Assembly: GCA_026545765.1 (NCBI GenBank)
Contig: CM048842.1
Span: 70,607,871 to 70,671,870, forward strand
Origin: Plantago major
Taxonomy: Eukaryota > Streptophyta > Magnoliopsida > Lamiales > Plantaginaceae
Length of the DNA stretch: 64,000 nucleotides
Direction of reading: 5' to 3'
How positions within the stretch are numbered: position 1 is the stretch's first letter; each line of letters begins with the position of its first letter. The translations under genes and the position numbers were made by a program. Positions 11,019-22,314 of the stretch are shown here, piece by piece. Below the pieces are notes generated by a model. It saw only the letters and a list, made by a program, of their open reading frames with translations. It was not told the DNA's origin and made no database searches.

Positions 11019-12757
11019 TGTTGGTCCAGATAACGGCAAAGTAAAAGACTGGGGGGGGGGGGGGTGAATAGTCTTTTGAAACTTTTGTCGATAACAACTA
11101 TTTCTCAGATATCTGAATAGATATCTGATACTTAGAATCAGAGTGCGGAAGACTTAATAAAGATAAGTGCAGAAACAGTTAATATATGTGTGTGTTCTTT
11201 GAAATGTAAATACAGAAACGTAAATAACACAGCAAGTATAGTGGTATCTGGAGGTGGCGTAATCCTCCAACTAATCCACTTCGGTCTATCAGAGACCTAG
11301 AATTCACTAGAACAGATAATTGAGTTCTCCTTACAATAATCCTATTCTAAGATTCTTAAACAATTGGTTCCCAACCAAATGTTCCCCCTGAGTTGTTCCC
11401 CGGCTTTCACAGCTAAGTACTTCCTATACTCAGAAACCTTTGAGTTATTCCCTAGCTTCCCAAGCTAAGTACTTCCTATACTCAATAACCTTGGAGTTAT
11501 TCCTTAGTTTCCCAAATCAAGTACTTCCTATACTCCGGTAACCTTGGAGTTATTCCCTGATTTTTCAAACTAAGTACTTCCTGTACTCCACGCCAGTTAT
11601 GGTGTTGGTTTTGGTTTGAGTTGTCAGATGAGCGTCTTAATAACTTTTCAGTTAATCAGATAGCTCTGTGAACCAAGTTACTTAATACACTTTACAGCGT
11701 ATGGTATCTTGTTCGATTTTACTGACCCAAGTCTTATGATATCTGTTCAAGAGAATGAATCTCAGATAGTTGATCTTTTGATTCAACTCCTTCACAGATA
11801 GCTTTGCTTGTTTAGGATCAGGACACTTAGAACTTCAGTGTTTACTCAAGCTCAAAAGCTTTGGTCGCAACAGAAAACTTTGAGGATAAGTAAGATGCTT
11901 TGAGAGAGTAGGATGTTCAGAGTTCTGTGTTTTCAGCGTATTCAGTGTGTCTTCTCAAGCAGTCTAAGTGTTGATATTTATAGATGAATTTGAGTGCCGT
12001 TTGAATAGTATCCGTTAGGCTCAAATTCAAACTATTGATATCTGTGTATAATCAGTAGTGTTTTGTCTTCTTCTCGGAAGCTGCTTTTTAATCGGACATC
12101 TCCGTCTTGCATTAAATGCATTGTACTATACTTTTTGTCCTGTAGTGTCAACGGAACTATGCTTTGTATCAGAGACTAGTGTTATCTGATTCGTTGCACG
12201 TCCTTATCTTCAATCTTCAGATACCACTTGTATTTATTGAAACAACTTTGTTTGCAATATATATATCTCTGTCAGAAACGTGGTTAAAGCTCAAGGTATC
12301 TGAGAATAGATATCTGTGGACACTTTCCTTGTTTTCAGATATGTATCTTATTTCTCAGATATCTCTTGTGACACAGTTTGTTTGAAACTATTCGTGTCTT
12401 CAAGATATCCGCTAAGATATCGAACAATGATTCGAATCTTGTGCGCTTTTCTTCAAGTCTTCAATGTCGTTGAGCTTCACTGGATGTCTTCTTCTTGGTC
12501 TTCTCTTCATAAAATAAAAATTACATTTTGAGACCTAACATCCTATACAAGATTAGCTAGACTATCATACTTAGTGGTTTTCCTCTTTTACAATGTTCAA
12601 GTGAACCAAGAGTACTAATCACCTTTCTGAGACTAAGATAAGTCATCATGTTGCTGATCAAAACTTAAACAGATATTCTTTACAAAATATCTAACAAAAT
12701 TCCTAACAAATTTCTCAAGAAATTTCCCAACAAATTTCACAAGAAAATTTCCCAACA
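11019..12757 (-). repeat. Sirevirus 3' LTR (left)
   Basis: It is 1739 bp, starting TGTTGG and ending CCCAACA. Compared with the other LTR (1735 bp once the Gypsy is removed) I see only about five clear substitutions and two small indel spots in the first 450 bp. It holds a 14-base G-run at 11051-11064, four tandem units of about 50 bp at 11389-11590, and several AGATATCTGA palindromes. Confidence 0.95.
11389..11590. repeat. Four-unit tandem repeat inside the LTR
   Basis: Units of about 50 bp contain GAGTTATTCCCTAGC-like and AAGTACTTCCTATACTC phrases. The same four units lie at 24942-25145 in the other LTR, so the array predates the insertion. Confidence 0.85.
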
Positions 12758-12777
12758 AATTTCCCCCTTTTTGATCA
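12758..12777 (-). promoter_or_regulatory. Sirevirus polypurine tract
   Basis: On the minus strand an AAAAAGGGGGAAA-like purine run directly precedes the 3' LTR. This is the expected site for plus-strand DNA priming. Confidence 0.8.
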
Positions 12778-13144
12778 GTCAACGATGACTATCTTCCCTA
12801 TTACAAATCTGGATGAGGAAACAATCCACCACTTAATCATTTCTTAAGATTTTTCAATTCATATAATTAAGTGCAGAAAGTAGACATCAACCAAATCACA
12901 AGGTGTGATCTTTGCTGACAAGTTATCTTTTATAGAATACTATCTGAGAGTAAGTTCTTCAGATAAGTTACAAATAAAGATTACAGATAACTTCAATACA
13001 TGATACAGTTAAGCTCAGTCAGCAAAAATACAAAAAACTACATAGTAAATTAGGACAACAGGAGTAACCAAGCTCCAAGTAAACATCCTAAAGAACTAGT
13101 CTTCAAGTCTTCAATCTTCAAGTCTTCAACAGTATTTCTATGGA

Positions 13145-13741
13145 TCAGTCTGCAAATTTCCTATCTCCAAACCTTTTGATGTCATCAGAATAGTCATAGA
13201 GGAGAGTTCTGACAAGCATCTCTGTGTCTCTGGCAAATCCACAGACCTCTTTGTAGGTTTTGGTAGGATTTTTCTTGGCAAAATGCTTGACCCATAGGTA
13301 CTTTCCCCACTTCCAGGCATGCTCTATTCTGATATCTGAAAGCTTGAAGTATTCGTAGATAATCTTCAGATATCTGATGTCACCCTTGTATTGATCTTCT
13401 ATCAGATAGAACGACTCATAGGGTTCCACAGCAAGTCTTGTTCTTGTGCCTGTTCCTGTGATATTCAGAATTTTGTGCACATCATCTGGCTTTCCATATG
13501 GACAATCATCAGAGAGGTCTTTCTTCATGGCTTCAGTTCTCTTGACAACTTCAAAATCCAACCATGCTTTGATGTGATTGGTGTTGATCAAGGTAGGTTT
13601 ATCCTTTCTCCATGCCATGAGTTGTTTATGGATTGGTTCTGGAAATCTTGAATTTACCAATAGATGCTTAAGTTCCAGAATCCAGTAGCCATTCTTTTGA
13701 TTGATGCACCTGTAGACAGAGGAATCATTGTCATACTTCAC
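13145..13741 (-). pseudogene. Env-like region, last frame (199 codons incl. stop)
   Basis: This is the 3'-most open frame of the Sirevirus extra region, ending about 370 bp before the PPT. It looks like a folded, mostly helical domain rich in Trp, Tyr and charged residues (for example KNGYWILELKHLL, EHAWKWGKYLWVKHFAK). No membrane segment or signal peptide is visible, and I do not recognise the fold. It probably continues from the frame at 13790-14161 and was parted from it by indels. The function is unknown; the place after pol is that of Sirevirus env-like ORFs. Confidence 0.55.
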
Positions 13742-13789
13742 ATACTCTATTTTGGCTTCTTCTGGCCTGAGTGGAAGTTGACTTTGTCT

Positions 13790-14161
13790 TTATTCAGCTC
13801 TCAGTCTGTTCCTTCTCTGTCTTGAATTCTCTTTGGGGTTGTTGCTTGAAGAACCACCACCCTGGATAGACTTGGTATTTCCAGAGGGTGTTTTAGCTGC
13901 TAGTGGCTTTGCAGCTATGGGCTCAGTTAGGCTTTCAATTTTCATTTTCTTGTGAAGAGGAGCTTCATCTTCATCAGATTCCTCATCATCATCAAGATTG
14001 AATCTTGTGAGAGTTTTACAGCCTTCTTCATTGCCCTGGGACTTGATTTGACCTTCTTCTTCTTCTTCTTCTTCAGAAGATTCATCAATCCCTCTAACTT
14101 GTCTTCTCCTTGGAGCCTTGGTACTCCTTGGAGGTTTCTGTGCCATGGCCCTTGTTACCAT
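13790..14161 (-). pseudogene. Env-like region, acidic/basic linker frame
   Basis: The 123-residue frame has a basic head (PRSTKAPRRRQVRG), two acidic runs (SSEEEEEEEG; DDDEESDEDEAP), a possible nuclear signal (HKKMKIE) and a basic end (RQRRNRLR). It is disordered by composition. It lies between the coiled-coil-like frame upstream and the folded last frame, in the same orientation. No domain is recognised. Confidence 0.5.
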
Positions 14162-14182
14162 TTTGGTTCCTTCAGTAGGTTT

Positions 14183-14707
14183 CTAGGAAGCAGCTTGGCT
14201 TGAGGAGGGTTCATTGATTTTGAGTGGTGGCTGGGAAGTTTTTCTTCTTCCTTTCTGAGCCGCACCAGCTCCAGATTTCTTCTTGTTTTCATCTCCTTCT
14301 TCCCATTCCCCCTGACTTTGAGGTCCAGATTTGTACTTTCTTTCCCCCTTAGTCATTGTTGGCTGACTCAGTCTCATAAAGGAATCTGAGAGAGAGTCAA
14401 AATGCCCTTGTAAATAATTATAAAAGTTGACCAACTTCAAGTTGGCTTTGAGCTCCTGATTTTGCTTGATAAGTCCATTGTCCTTATCAGTGAGCTCTGC
14501 CAATGGGCCTAGGATGGCATCTGCTTTTCCAGCAGTGTAACTTGCCTCTTGGAAAGCTTTTTCAGCTAAAGTCGTATCATCGTCCCTTATCATTCCCAGA
14601 TCTCTCTGAGCAATGACTATGCTAGTTGTTCTCTGAGTGATGAGCTCAGTGAATTTTCTCATTTCAGAGGGGACGGAGGCAATTACTTCCTTGTTCTGTG
14701 AAGACAT
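14183..14707 (-). pseudogene. Env-like region, helical frame with Lys/Gly-rich tail
   Basis: The 174-residue frame begins with a long helix-forming stretch up to about residue 110 (heptad-like Leu spacing around LTDKDNGLIKQNQELKANL) and ends in a Lys/Gly/Ser tail. It may be a coiled coil for self-association; this is inference from composition. The ATG may not be a true start, because coding-like sequence continues upstream in other frames. Confidence 0.5.
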
Positions 14708-14956
14708 TTCCTTGTTCGAGTAGCGAAGATTTAGTACTGCTCATGCATTCATGGAGTGGACGTTTGGCAGTATGTTGAATATTGTAGAAGCAATCAACTT
14801 CCTTTTCAAGTGAGAAACCGCTAAATGTTCATGGCGGAGCTACGCCAAAGTCTTGTCTTCTTCATCATCGAGTGATTAGCCCTGATCTTCATCCTCTGGA
14901 CATTTTCATCGATCGATCGAGTTCAAAGAACCATCTCGTAGATTGGTTTCTTTCCT

Positions 14957-15420
14957 TTACGGGAGGAGGATGGTACTTCTTTCAAGATGATGCAGCCTTA
15001 GCATCATGCTTGACTTCGATACTTCTTGATGTCGAGTTCTTTGGTGATCTCTTGCCGACATCCCGTAGCTCTTTAACTTCGAGTAAGCAATCATTTCTTC
15101 TAAGTATAGATCTTGTAGTTGATCAATCTTATCTCCGGATTTAGCTATTTGATCTTCCATTGAAGATGGAGTTGTTCTTCTTCCAACAGTTGTCTGAGTT
15201 GAGCAGATCTGGTTTGAGTGTTTAGTATTTTCTGATTTGTTTCTTCAGAAAGCTCAACTACTTGTTCAGTAGTAACTGCGTGTTGGTTAGAAGATGGATG
15301 AGTAGATTTCTGAGGTGATGAAGACGGAGATTTCTGTGAAGTCTTCTCAGTTTGCTTTTCAGAAATTGAGGCATTGTTTCTCGTGAAATTGCTCGTCCAC
15401 AGTGCGGGCATCATCATCAT
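14957..15420 (-). pseudogene. Env-like region, shattered frames
   Basis: Two overlapping short frames (15420-15145 and 15160-14957) together read as Ser/Gln-rich then helical sequence (VVELSEETNQKIL, QLRQLLEEEQ). The frame changes near 15150. They are the remains of one coding stretch of the extra region; no domain is recognised. Confidence 0.4.
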
Positions 15421-15481
15421 CCTTTTGTCATTATCATCCTCTTGGTGATGGTCGTGGGAGGTTCATCAAAGTAATTTTCAT

Positions 15482-16347
15482 TCATTTCTTCCTCCTCATC
15501 ATCTTCGATACAAGATTGATCACTCGGATAGTGATCTTCTGCCCATTAACTTCTTCTTGTTCAGAAGGTATAAATTGCAGAGTCTGGGGCAGGACTGGCT
15601 TGAATGCCATCTGTAATCTTGTCTGACCATCTGCCTGTTCAAAGGCATGTATCAAACTATGCGCCACTTCTCTGGAAAAGTCCTTATGTAGTAGAGTCGC
15701 AACTGTATATTGTTCTGTAGGGAACATTGCTTGGACATATGTTTCCAGGTCAAGAGCTCGTGCTCGTCTGGTTGGTTGATCAGTGATTCTCAATATTTCA
15801 GAGAGATCAGAGCACCTTAACTTCTGCCATTTCTTGAAGCATTGAATATGCTTTGGCAGGATGTGAGCTTTGAAGAAGTGAAGTAGGTCCCTTGTTTCTT
15901 TAATGGGAACCTGCTTTGCATCTGTTTGAGCCTGAAAGAAAGAGTTTTGAGTGAGTTTCAAAACTTTGGTAGATATCTGAGTAGAAGTGTAGTTTAGTTT
16001 CTGAGTTACCTGAGTAAGTACTTCAGGCTCAGAGACTTGTTCTACTGAGACAATTGGTGTCTCAGATATCTTGGTGTGAGGTTGAGACTTGGAAGTCTGG
16101 TCCTCATTAACCTTTCTTTCTTGAACCTGAGAGAGATACAATACTTAGCAAATAGTTTGAAAGAATCTATGCATAAATATGCTTTTAATGAATTCTGATT
16201 TGTGCTACTTACTTCCTCAACAGGAAGCTCAGATTCATTTTTCTCAGAAACTTGTGCAGTTTCTGGTGTTCTTTCGATTGATACTGCCTTGGGGGCTTCA
16301 TCAATTTCCATTGATGCAGGGGAAGTCGCAACTTTATCCCCTTGCAT
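15482..16347 (-). pseudogene. Env-like region, central frames
   Basis: Two overlapping frames (16347-16042 and 16141-15482) overlap in different phases. The second is 219 residues: a Gln/Val/Thr-rich head, then a helical block (LLHFFKAHILPKHIQCFKKW, LEIL-like helices, ALDLETYVQAMFPTEQY) that looks folded. Short hydrophobic patches are present but nothing long enough for a membrane span. The identity is unknown. Confidence 0.45.
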
Positions 16348-17085
16348 TTCTACTTCTTAAATAGCCTGTAAGTAGAAAGTATTGAATATTAGAAGAGATA
16401 AAAGATAACCCAAGATGAAGAATACTTGTCACTTGATTGTCATATACCTTCAAGTTTGAAGGCTCAGTGATGTGTTCTTCAGAAACCTTGTTGGTTTCTG
16501 GGTTTGTCTCGCATTTCGCTTATCTTCTTCCATCTCGATTGAGCTGTTAGAAACATTAATCATGAATGAGCACATAAACATTTTCTTGAAAAATTAATTC
16601 TCTTTAAGAATCATTTACCGTAATGTGCTCGATTTCTCAAGATTTGAGGTTGAAGGAACCTCTTTTCAAGATTCCGAGGCAAGCTTCGACTTCCTCTTTT
16701 TTGCGTTTAACTCATTTGGCGGTTCAATTTGATTGGTCTCTCGAACTTGTGACCTTTCTATACATTGGTCGTCTTGTCCAAAGGCGCTTTTGTTTGAAGT
16801 TTCGGTACTTCACACCTTTCACGAGTATGCAACTCGGTTGCCTCCCCAGTTGATCATTACGAGTAGATGTCTCAGTTTGATCCCTCTCATTGAGTTGGGG
16901 AACACTTCAATTCTGATTTTCTTCAAGATATCTTGTATTCTGGTAATTCGAAATGGAGTTCATTTACCATTTCATCAACCACTTGTGGCTGTTGTGGTTG
17001 TTGTGTTTGTGGTTGTTGTGGTTGTCCTGGAAGCAGAAGATTGATCAGTAGATGTTCTTCCAGATTTTTAGATGTGGCATTTCCA
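16348..17085 (-). other. Env-like region, no open frame left
   Basis: The sequence keeps the composition of neighbouring frames but has dense stops in all minus frames. It probably lost its frame through indels. Confidence 0.4.
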
Positions 17086-17712
17086 TCAAGATTCCGCCAA
17101 GATTAAAATACCACTCATCAGGGCTTTGTGAAGTTGTGCAAGAGAGACATTCCCTGATGATGTGTTTGCACCAACAACCTTTGCTATAGGTTCAGCAACC
17201 TGTGGTGTAGGTTCTTCTTCAGATACCTTATCACCATTTACTTTTTCAGTAACCTTAGCCCTCTTTGTTCTTTCTAGGACTTGAGAGATGACTAGTTCAT
17301 CATCTTCATCGTCAGAGCTCTCATCAGCATTGGGAACTGATTGGTCCATTATTCCTATGGTTTCTGCAGATGGGGCTTGGTGCTTTTCACCACTCTTGGC
17401 AGCATTTATGAGTTCATCAGCAAGGCTTTCTGCATTAGTCGCAACATTTCTAAAAGCACTTTCTCTTGCTGAGTCTACTTGTTCAGTAGTTGATAACTCT
17501 TTTGCAGCATTGATGAGTTCATCTGCCATTATCAGTTCATCGGCAATGCCTGCAGATATCTGAGAATTGACAACCTCTTTGGGTGTGTCTTCTGATTTGC
17601 CAGCAGACTTCTTTCTTGAAGTTCTGGGCTTCCTGGTCGCAACCTTTTCTTCAGATATCTTTTCAGATTTTCGCTTCTTAGGACCTTTCTGAGACCCAGT
17701 AACCTTTTTCAT
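17086..17712 (-). pseudogene. Env-like region, Lys-rich and repeat frame
   Basis: The 208-residue frame has a basic head with Lys clusters (KGPKKRKSEK, RKPRTSRKKS), then a short internal repeat ADELINAAK at least twice (a third copy is partial, ELIMADELI), then an acidic stretch (ESSDDEDDELV). It is mainly disordered. In Sireviruses the region after the first env-like domain is similarly low in complexity, which is family knowledge at a general level only. Confidence 0.5.
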
Positions 17713-17973
17713 CAGATTTGTATACTCATATTTGTAGAGTAAGTTCTCATGGCTATTTCATCGTCTCTCCGAGCTCAATGCCAAGCTTTTCCAAAGAAGT
17801 AGCATATCTTCGCACCATAACCCATCGTGGTCTTTGCTCACTAGTCCTTTGACAATCTTAGGCTCAAGCCTTGAATCTTCTTCACGAATTTCATGAAGGC
17901 ATTTTCCCGATTAAAAGGGTTTTCCACCTTTTGTCTTGTTGATTCAGCAAGAACATCATGATCCATCGTTCGC

Positions 17974-18591
17974 TTATCCGGTCAAGACCTCCTTGTAGAC
18001 CATCAAAGCATCTCGTGAAGAATGCAAGCCAAGACATCGGTGAACCAACAGATGTCTGGTTCGGATGTCAGCAAGCTTGAACTCAGTGGGTGTATCTGAT
18101 TTTTCAAGATCACACACGTCACTGTAAAGTTCTTTAACACCTTCAAGGAGTTCCTCATCGTTGGTGTTTATTTCAAAATCCTTTCCAAGATTTTGAACCT
18201 CAAACAACTTACAGAAGGTTGTTAAGTCCAGAAGGATTTCCTTTCCTTGGACTGAGGTTTTGATAGTTGTTGTAAAATTCCTGGAGTTGTTGTAAAATTC
18301 CAACACATCGAGTGATGAAATTCCACTTGGGCGAGCAGATAGAAAACCCTTGATTTGTGCCTTTTCAAGCATGTCAAGAATCAATTTTCTGTCAGTTTGG
18401 TTTTCTATTGCAGCAGAGAGGTATTCCTCAACCATGGCACCACCCCAAATCATTCTGTGACTTGAAGTCCAATGGTCAGGATTAAAAACTCCTACCAGTC
18501 GATTGTTTACAATAACCAACTCTGGTGCTTGCTTTTCAGCAGTACCAGTGGAGGATTGGGATTTCTGTGTTGAAGTGTTCTTGGAGGCCAT
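17974..18591 (-). pseudogene. Env-like ORF, first domain (plant transposon protein type)
   Basis: The ATG at 18591 begins a 205-residue frame with a Ser/Thr head, then a globular domain. LDVLEFYNN followed by VQGKEILLDLTTFCKLF resembles the FY-N / V-G-K pattern of the putative plant transposon protein domain found in extra ORFs of Sireviruses and Athila elements. It lies 855 bp past the pol stop, in the same orientation. It ends early at 17974; sensible sequence continues in another frame. There is no evidence here of a true envelope function. Confidence 0.65.
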
Positions 18592-19287
18592 CTCTTTATA
18601 TAGTGTAGGGATTTGGAATTGGTGTTTGAAAGAGATTTGATTCAGTGATTCTTTTCAGAAAAACTTAATCTTGATTTGCAGAGATTGTAGAGGGTTTGCA
18701 GAGAATCAAGAGAAGGATTTGCTATTTTTGTGCAAGATGAATTTTCGGATTAGGCAAAAGTGATTTCATTTGCCAAAATCCTATATATATAGCAGTTGAA
18801 TCCCAACAGACAAATACATACAAATTGATTTTGTGTGTACGTATCTGTGATTTGCAAACAGGCGTGAGCAAAAGCTAGTTCGGCATTAAATGCTTAGTGG
18901 GCCATGTCTGAATTTCAACAGTCCACTATTTACTGTGAATTAATTTCCACCGTACAGATCAATCGCTTAACTTCATCAAGGGTCACCATTGTTTCTTGAG
19001 CAATGATCACAATCAACAAGTGTAATTGTGCCCTTTTAATGAATTTTGGCGACTTGCTATCTGAATCACAATTCTGTATGACCAAGGACACTGTTTGCAT
19101 TTGAATCTGTCTTACACTTAGGATTTTTCCAAGTTTTTCATCAAGATAGAAATAATGCGGTTTTCAAGAGAGTAGTTGACTGCAGATAGTTATACTATTC
19201 TCTTTTGTGTTCCCCGTTTATAGAGTGATTCAGATATCTGAGTTCCCATCTCAGAGATCTTAAGCTATCGTTTTGCTCTTGAGCCTT
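18592..19287 (-). other. Spacer between pol and env-like region
   Basis: No frame is conserved. Part of it may be a leader of a separate env-like transcript, but I see no clear promoter or splice acceptor I can rely on. Confidence 0.4.
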
Positions 19288-19440
19288 TTTGACTTCTGGA
19301 TACCCGTTCCAGATTTCTCTTTTCTCTTCTCTGGATACCCATTCTAGATACCTCTTCTCTGGATGCCTGTTCCAGATACCTCTTCTCTGGTTGCTCGTTC
19401 CAGATACCTCTTCTCTAGTTGCCCGTTCCAGATACCTGAA
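19288..19440. repeat. Five-unit minisatellite of hairpin-forming units
   Basis: Units of roughly 28-33 bp each contain TCTGGATACCCGTTCCAGA or a near variant, an imperfect palindrome (TCTGGA/TCCAGA). It begins a few bases after the pol stop (TGA at 19446-19448, minus strand), so the transcript would carry a row of small hairpins between pol and the env-like region. Confidence 0.85.
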
Positions 19441-19445
19441 CTCTT

Positions 19446-20862
19446 TCAGTTCATTGGTAGTTCCATTAGTCCAAGACTATGTCTTAAGGCTAAGAATCTA
19501 CTTTCTTGTAGTGGCTTAGTGAAGATATCTGCAAGTTGGTCTTCAGTGCCAATCTTGAGTATCTCTATATTGCCCTTTTCAACATGGTCTCTGATGAAGT
19601 GATGTCTAACATCAATGTGCTTTGTTACGCATGAAATTTAGGATTACGTAATCGCAATAGCACTTGTGTTGTCACAGAAAATGGGAGTTTTCTTCTCATC
19701 GAGTCCATAGTCTTTAAGTTGTTGTTGTATCCACAGAATTTGTGTTGCACAACAACCAGCAGCAATATATTCAGCCTCTGTGGTAGAAGTTGCAATCGAG
19801 TTTTGCTTCTTGCTAAACCATGAGATAAGTCTAGTACCCAGAAACTGACAAGTTCCTGAGGTGCTTTTCCTATCAGCGTTGATCCAAAGATAATCAGCGT
19901 CTGAGTACCCAGCTAAACTCAATCCACTTTCTTTAGGATACCACAATCCTACATCTACTGTACCCTTTACAAACCTTAATATTTTCATAGCAATGTTGTA
20001 GTGTGTTTGCATTGGATTTGTCTGAAATCTAGCACACATTCCAACGGCATATTGAATATCAGGTCTACTTGCAGTGAGGTAAAGTAGTGAACCTATCAAT
20101 TTCCTATACTTATGTTCTTCAACACTCTTGTCTGATTCAGTATAGGTCATTTTGGTTCCAATGCTCATAGGTATCTTAGCATTCTTTTCAGAAAGCTCAA
20201 GATTGAATTTTGTGAGCATATCTTTTGCATACTTTGTTTGACTAATGAATATTCCATCATTGAGTTGCTTGACTTGCAATCCTAGGAAATAATTCATTTC
20301 TCCCATCATGCTCATCTCAAACTTGCTTTTCATGAGATTTGCAAAGTCATTACAAAGTTGCTTGTCCTTAGATCCAAATATGATGTCATCAACATATACT
20401 TGAACTAAGAGTAGTTTCCCATCATGATTTAAGGTAAATAAAGTTTTATCAACTTCACCTTTCTTGAAACCACTTTCCAGAAGGTATTTGGCCAAAGTGT
20501 CATACCATGCTCTTGGAGCCTGCTTTCATCCATCTGAGCTTCGTAGTTTATAGACCATTCTACTTTCTCGAGGAAACTTCAAAGCCGTGGTTGCTCAACA
20601 TAAACTTCTTACGCAAGTTCACCGTTTAAGAATGCACTTTTGACATCCATCGATAAACTTTGAAATCTTTATGAGTCAAGAAGGCTAGAAAGAGTCTTAT
20701 TGCATCCAATCGGCAACGGTGCATATGACTCGTCAAAATCTAAGCCTTGATCCGAGTAAATCCTCAACCAATCTTGCTTTGTTTCGGTTATTTCACGATT
20801 CATTCATCTTGTTTCGAAAACCCATTTAGTTCCAATCACATATATTCCTTCTATAAATGGAA
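19446..20862 (-). pseudogene. Copia reverse transcriptase and RNase H (broken)
   Basis: The frame 20495-19644 holds the RT catalytic YVDD (20385-20396), NYFLGLQV, IPMSIGTKM, and RNase H motifs GYSDAD (first Asp), TSTTEAEY (Glu) and FCDNTSA (Asp). An in-frame stop follows, then TKHIDVRHHFIRDHVEKG and ADIFTKPL continue in a shifted frame to TGA at 19446. The RT N-terminus (20496-20862) is still recognisable as pieces such as DFKVYR and FLAF but is full of stops and indels. It would copy the element RNA and remove the template strand. Confidence 0.9.
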
Positions 20863-21888
20863 CTAGTTTCCGACTTTGTTTCTCAAATTGATCCAACTCT
20901 TCTTGCATTGCGTAGATCCGCCTTGGTCTCCTAATGCTTCTTCTATATTTTTAGGTTCAATATTCGAGATGAAACATCCAAAGAGAGAGTTAGCATTTTC
21001 AGCTATTGCTCTCCTAGTCCTAACACCTTGATTAATTGGTCCAATTATATCCTTTGTAGGATGATCTTTGATCCATTTCATCATAGGTTTAGTGCTAGTA
21101 GGATCAATATCCAGGTGATCTGAATGTGAATCACTAAGATTTTGATTTGATACTTTTTCAGTATCTGAGATATCTGACATATGGGAAATGTCATGGATAT
21201 CTGACACTTTTTTAGTGTTAGAGATATCTGAAACATGCATTTCAGCATTCTTATTTTCAGATACCTTTTCATGATGAAGGTTCTCAGTAACATGTTCCAT
21301 TTCTGGAAAACTCATAGGAAATTCCTCATCATGTCTGTGAGTCATCTTGTTGTCACTAGGCTTTTTAAGCTTTTCTACGTCAGAGTCATCCTCACTTTCC
21401 ATAATGATGTTTTTCCTTTCTGGGGATTCTTCTTCAGAATCCCTCAGTAACAGTTCTTTGAACCTTTCTGAGAGTTCATCATTAGGAGGTGTTTTCTTAC
21501 TTCCTTCATAGAATACAACATGAACTGATTCTTCAATTTTCTTTGTTCTTTTGTTGTAAACTCTGTAAGCTTTGTTGTTTGTGGAATAGCCAAGAAAAAC
21601 ACCTTCATCTGCCTTTGGTTGAAATGTTCTCAGATACTCTTTCCCATTGTTTAGAACAAAACATCTACAACCAAATACTCTCAGATGTTTGATATTAGGG
21701 GGTCTACCAACCAAGATTTCATAGGGGGTCCTGTCATGGTGTTTGTTTATCAAACATCTGTTCTGAGTGTAGCAAGCTGTGTTTACAGCTTCAACCCAAT
21801 AAATTTCACTTATTTCAGTGTCAGCTAGCATTGTCCTTGCAGCTTCTTTAAGGGTTCTGTTTTTCCTTTCTGCAAGCTTTGTAATCAA
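20863..21888 (-). pseudogene. Copia integrase, C-terminal part only
   Basis: The frame starts in the last part of the integrase core (AERKNRTLKEAARTMLA, carrying the catalytic Glu region) and runs through PYEILVGRPPNIKHLRVFGC and GVFLGYS-AYRVYN, then a Ser/Glu-rich linker to RT. The HHCC zinc domain and the two catalytic Asp segments are absent, because the protease remnant joins directly here. About 341 codons are open. It cannot be an active integrase. Confidence 0.9.
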
Positions 21889-22312
21889 CTAGATTTGCTT
21901 TGTCTCCTGTCATGTGCTTTCCGCATCCACTATCAAATAGCCATTGTGCTTTAGTCCAGGAAGCATTCTGCACACAACAGGAAACAGGAGATTAGGTTCT
22001 CATATCTTTGATGGAACCGTCAGAATCAAAAGTTCTTCCAGTAGGAATCCATTTTTGAATGAATTTCTTTGAAATATGCTTTTGTCTGACAAGAACGTAA
22101 GGAGGAATTCTTTTTGAATGAATGTTATCATTAGTAAGAATTATTTTCTTCCTTGGTGTGTTCCTAGGTGCTCCATATGATGCTTTCAGATACCTGTCAG
22201 GTTTCTGAGTTTGCTTTTCAGCAAACTTAGCCTTCCTTGCCAGATTTCTTCTAGCCCAGCATTGATTTTCGATGGCTTGATTTAACTTCCACTTGATAAT
22301 TGCTTTGAGCAA
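21885..22312 (-). pseudogene. Gag-pol linker and first residues of the Copia protease
   Basis: On the minus strand the reading WLFDSGCGKHMTGDKANLVD (about 21943-21885) is the start of the Copia aspartic protease with its DSG active site. It then runs into the integrase end with a change of frame. The rest of the protease, the pre-integrase zinc region and most of the core are missing. Upstream, 22312-21992 is an open, Lys/Arg-rich linker frame. Confidence 0.8.
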
Positions 22313-22314
22313 TT

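Noticed and set aside
11389..11590. Regular repeats resembling a CRISPR array
   Set aside because: Units are contiguous without unique spacers and lie in both LTRs of a plant retrotransposon.
13145..18591. A functional viral envelope gene
   Set aside because: No signal peptide, membrane segment or fusion-like region is visible; the name env-like refers only to position.
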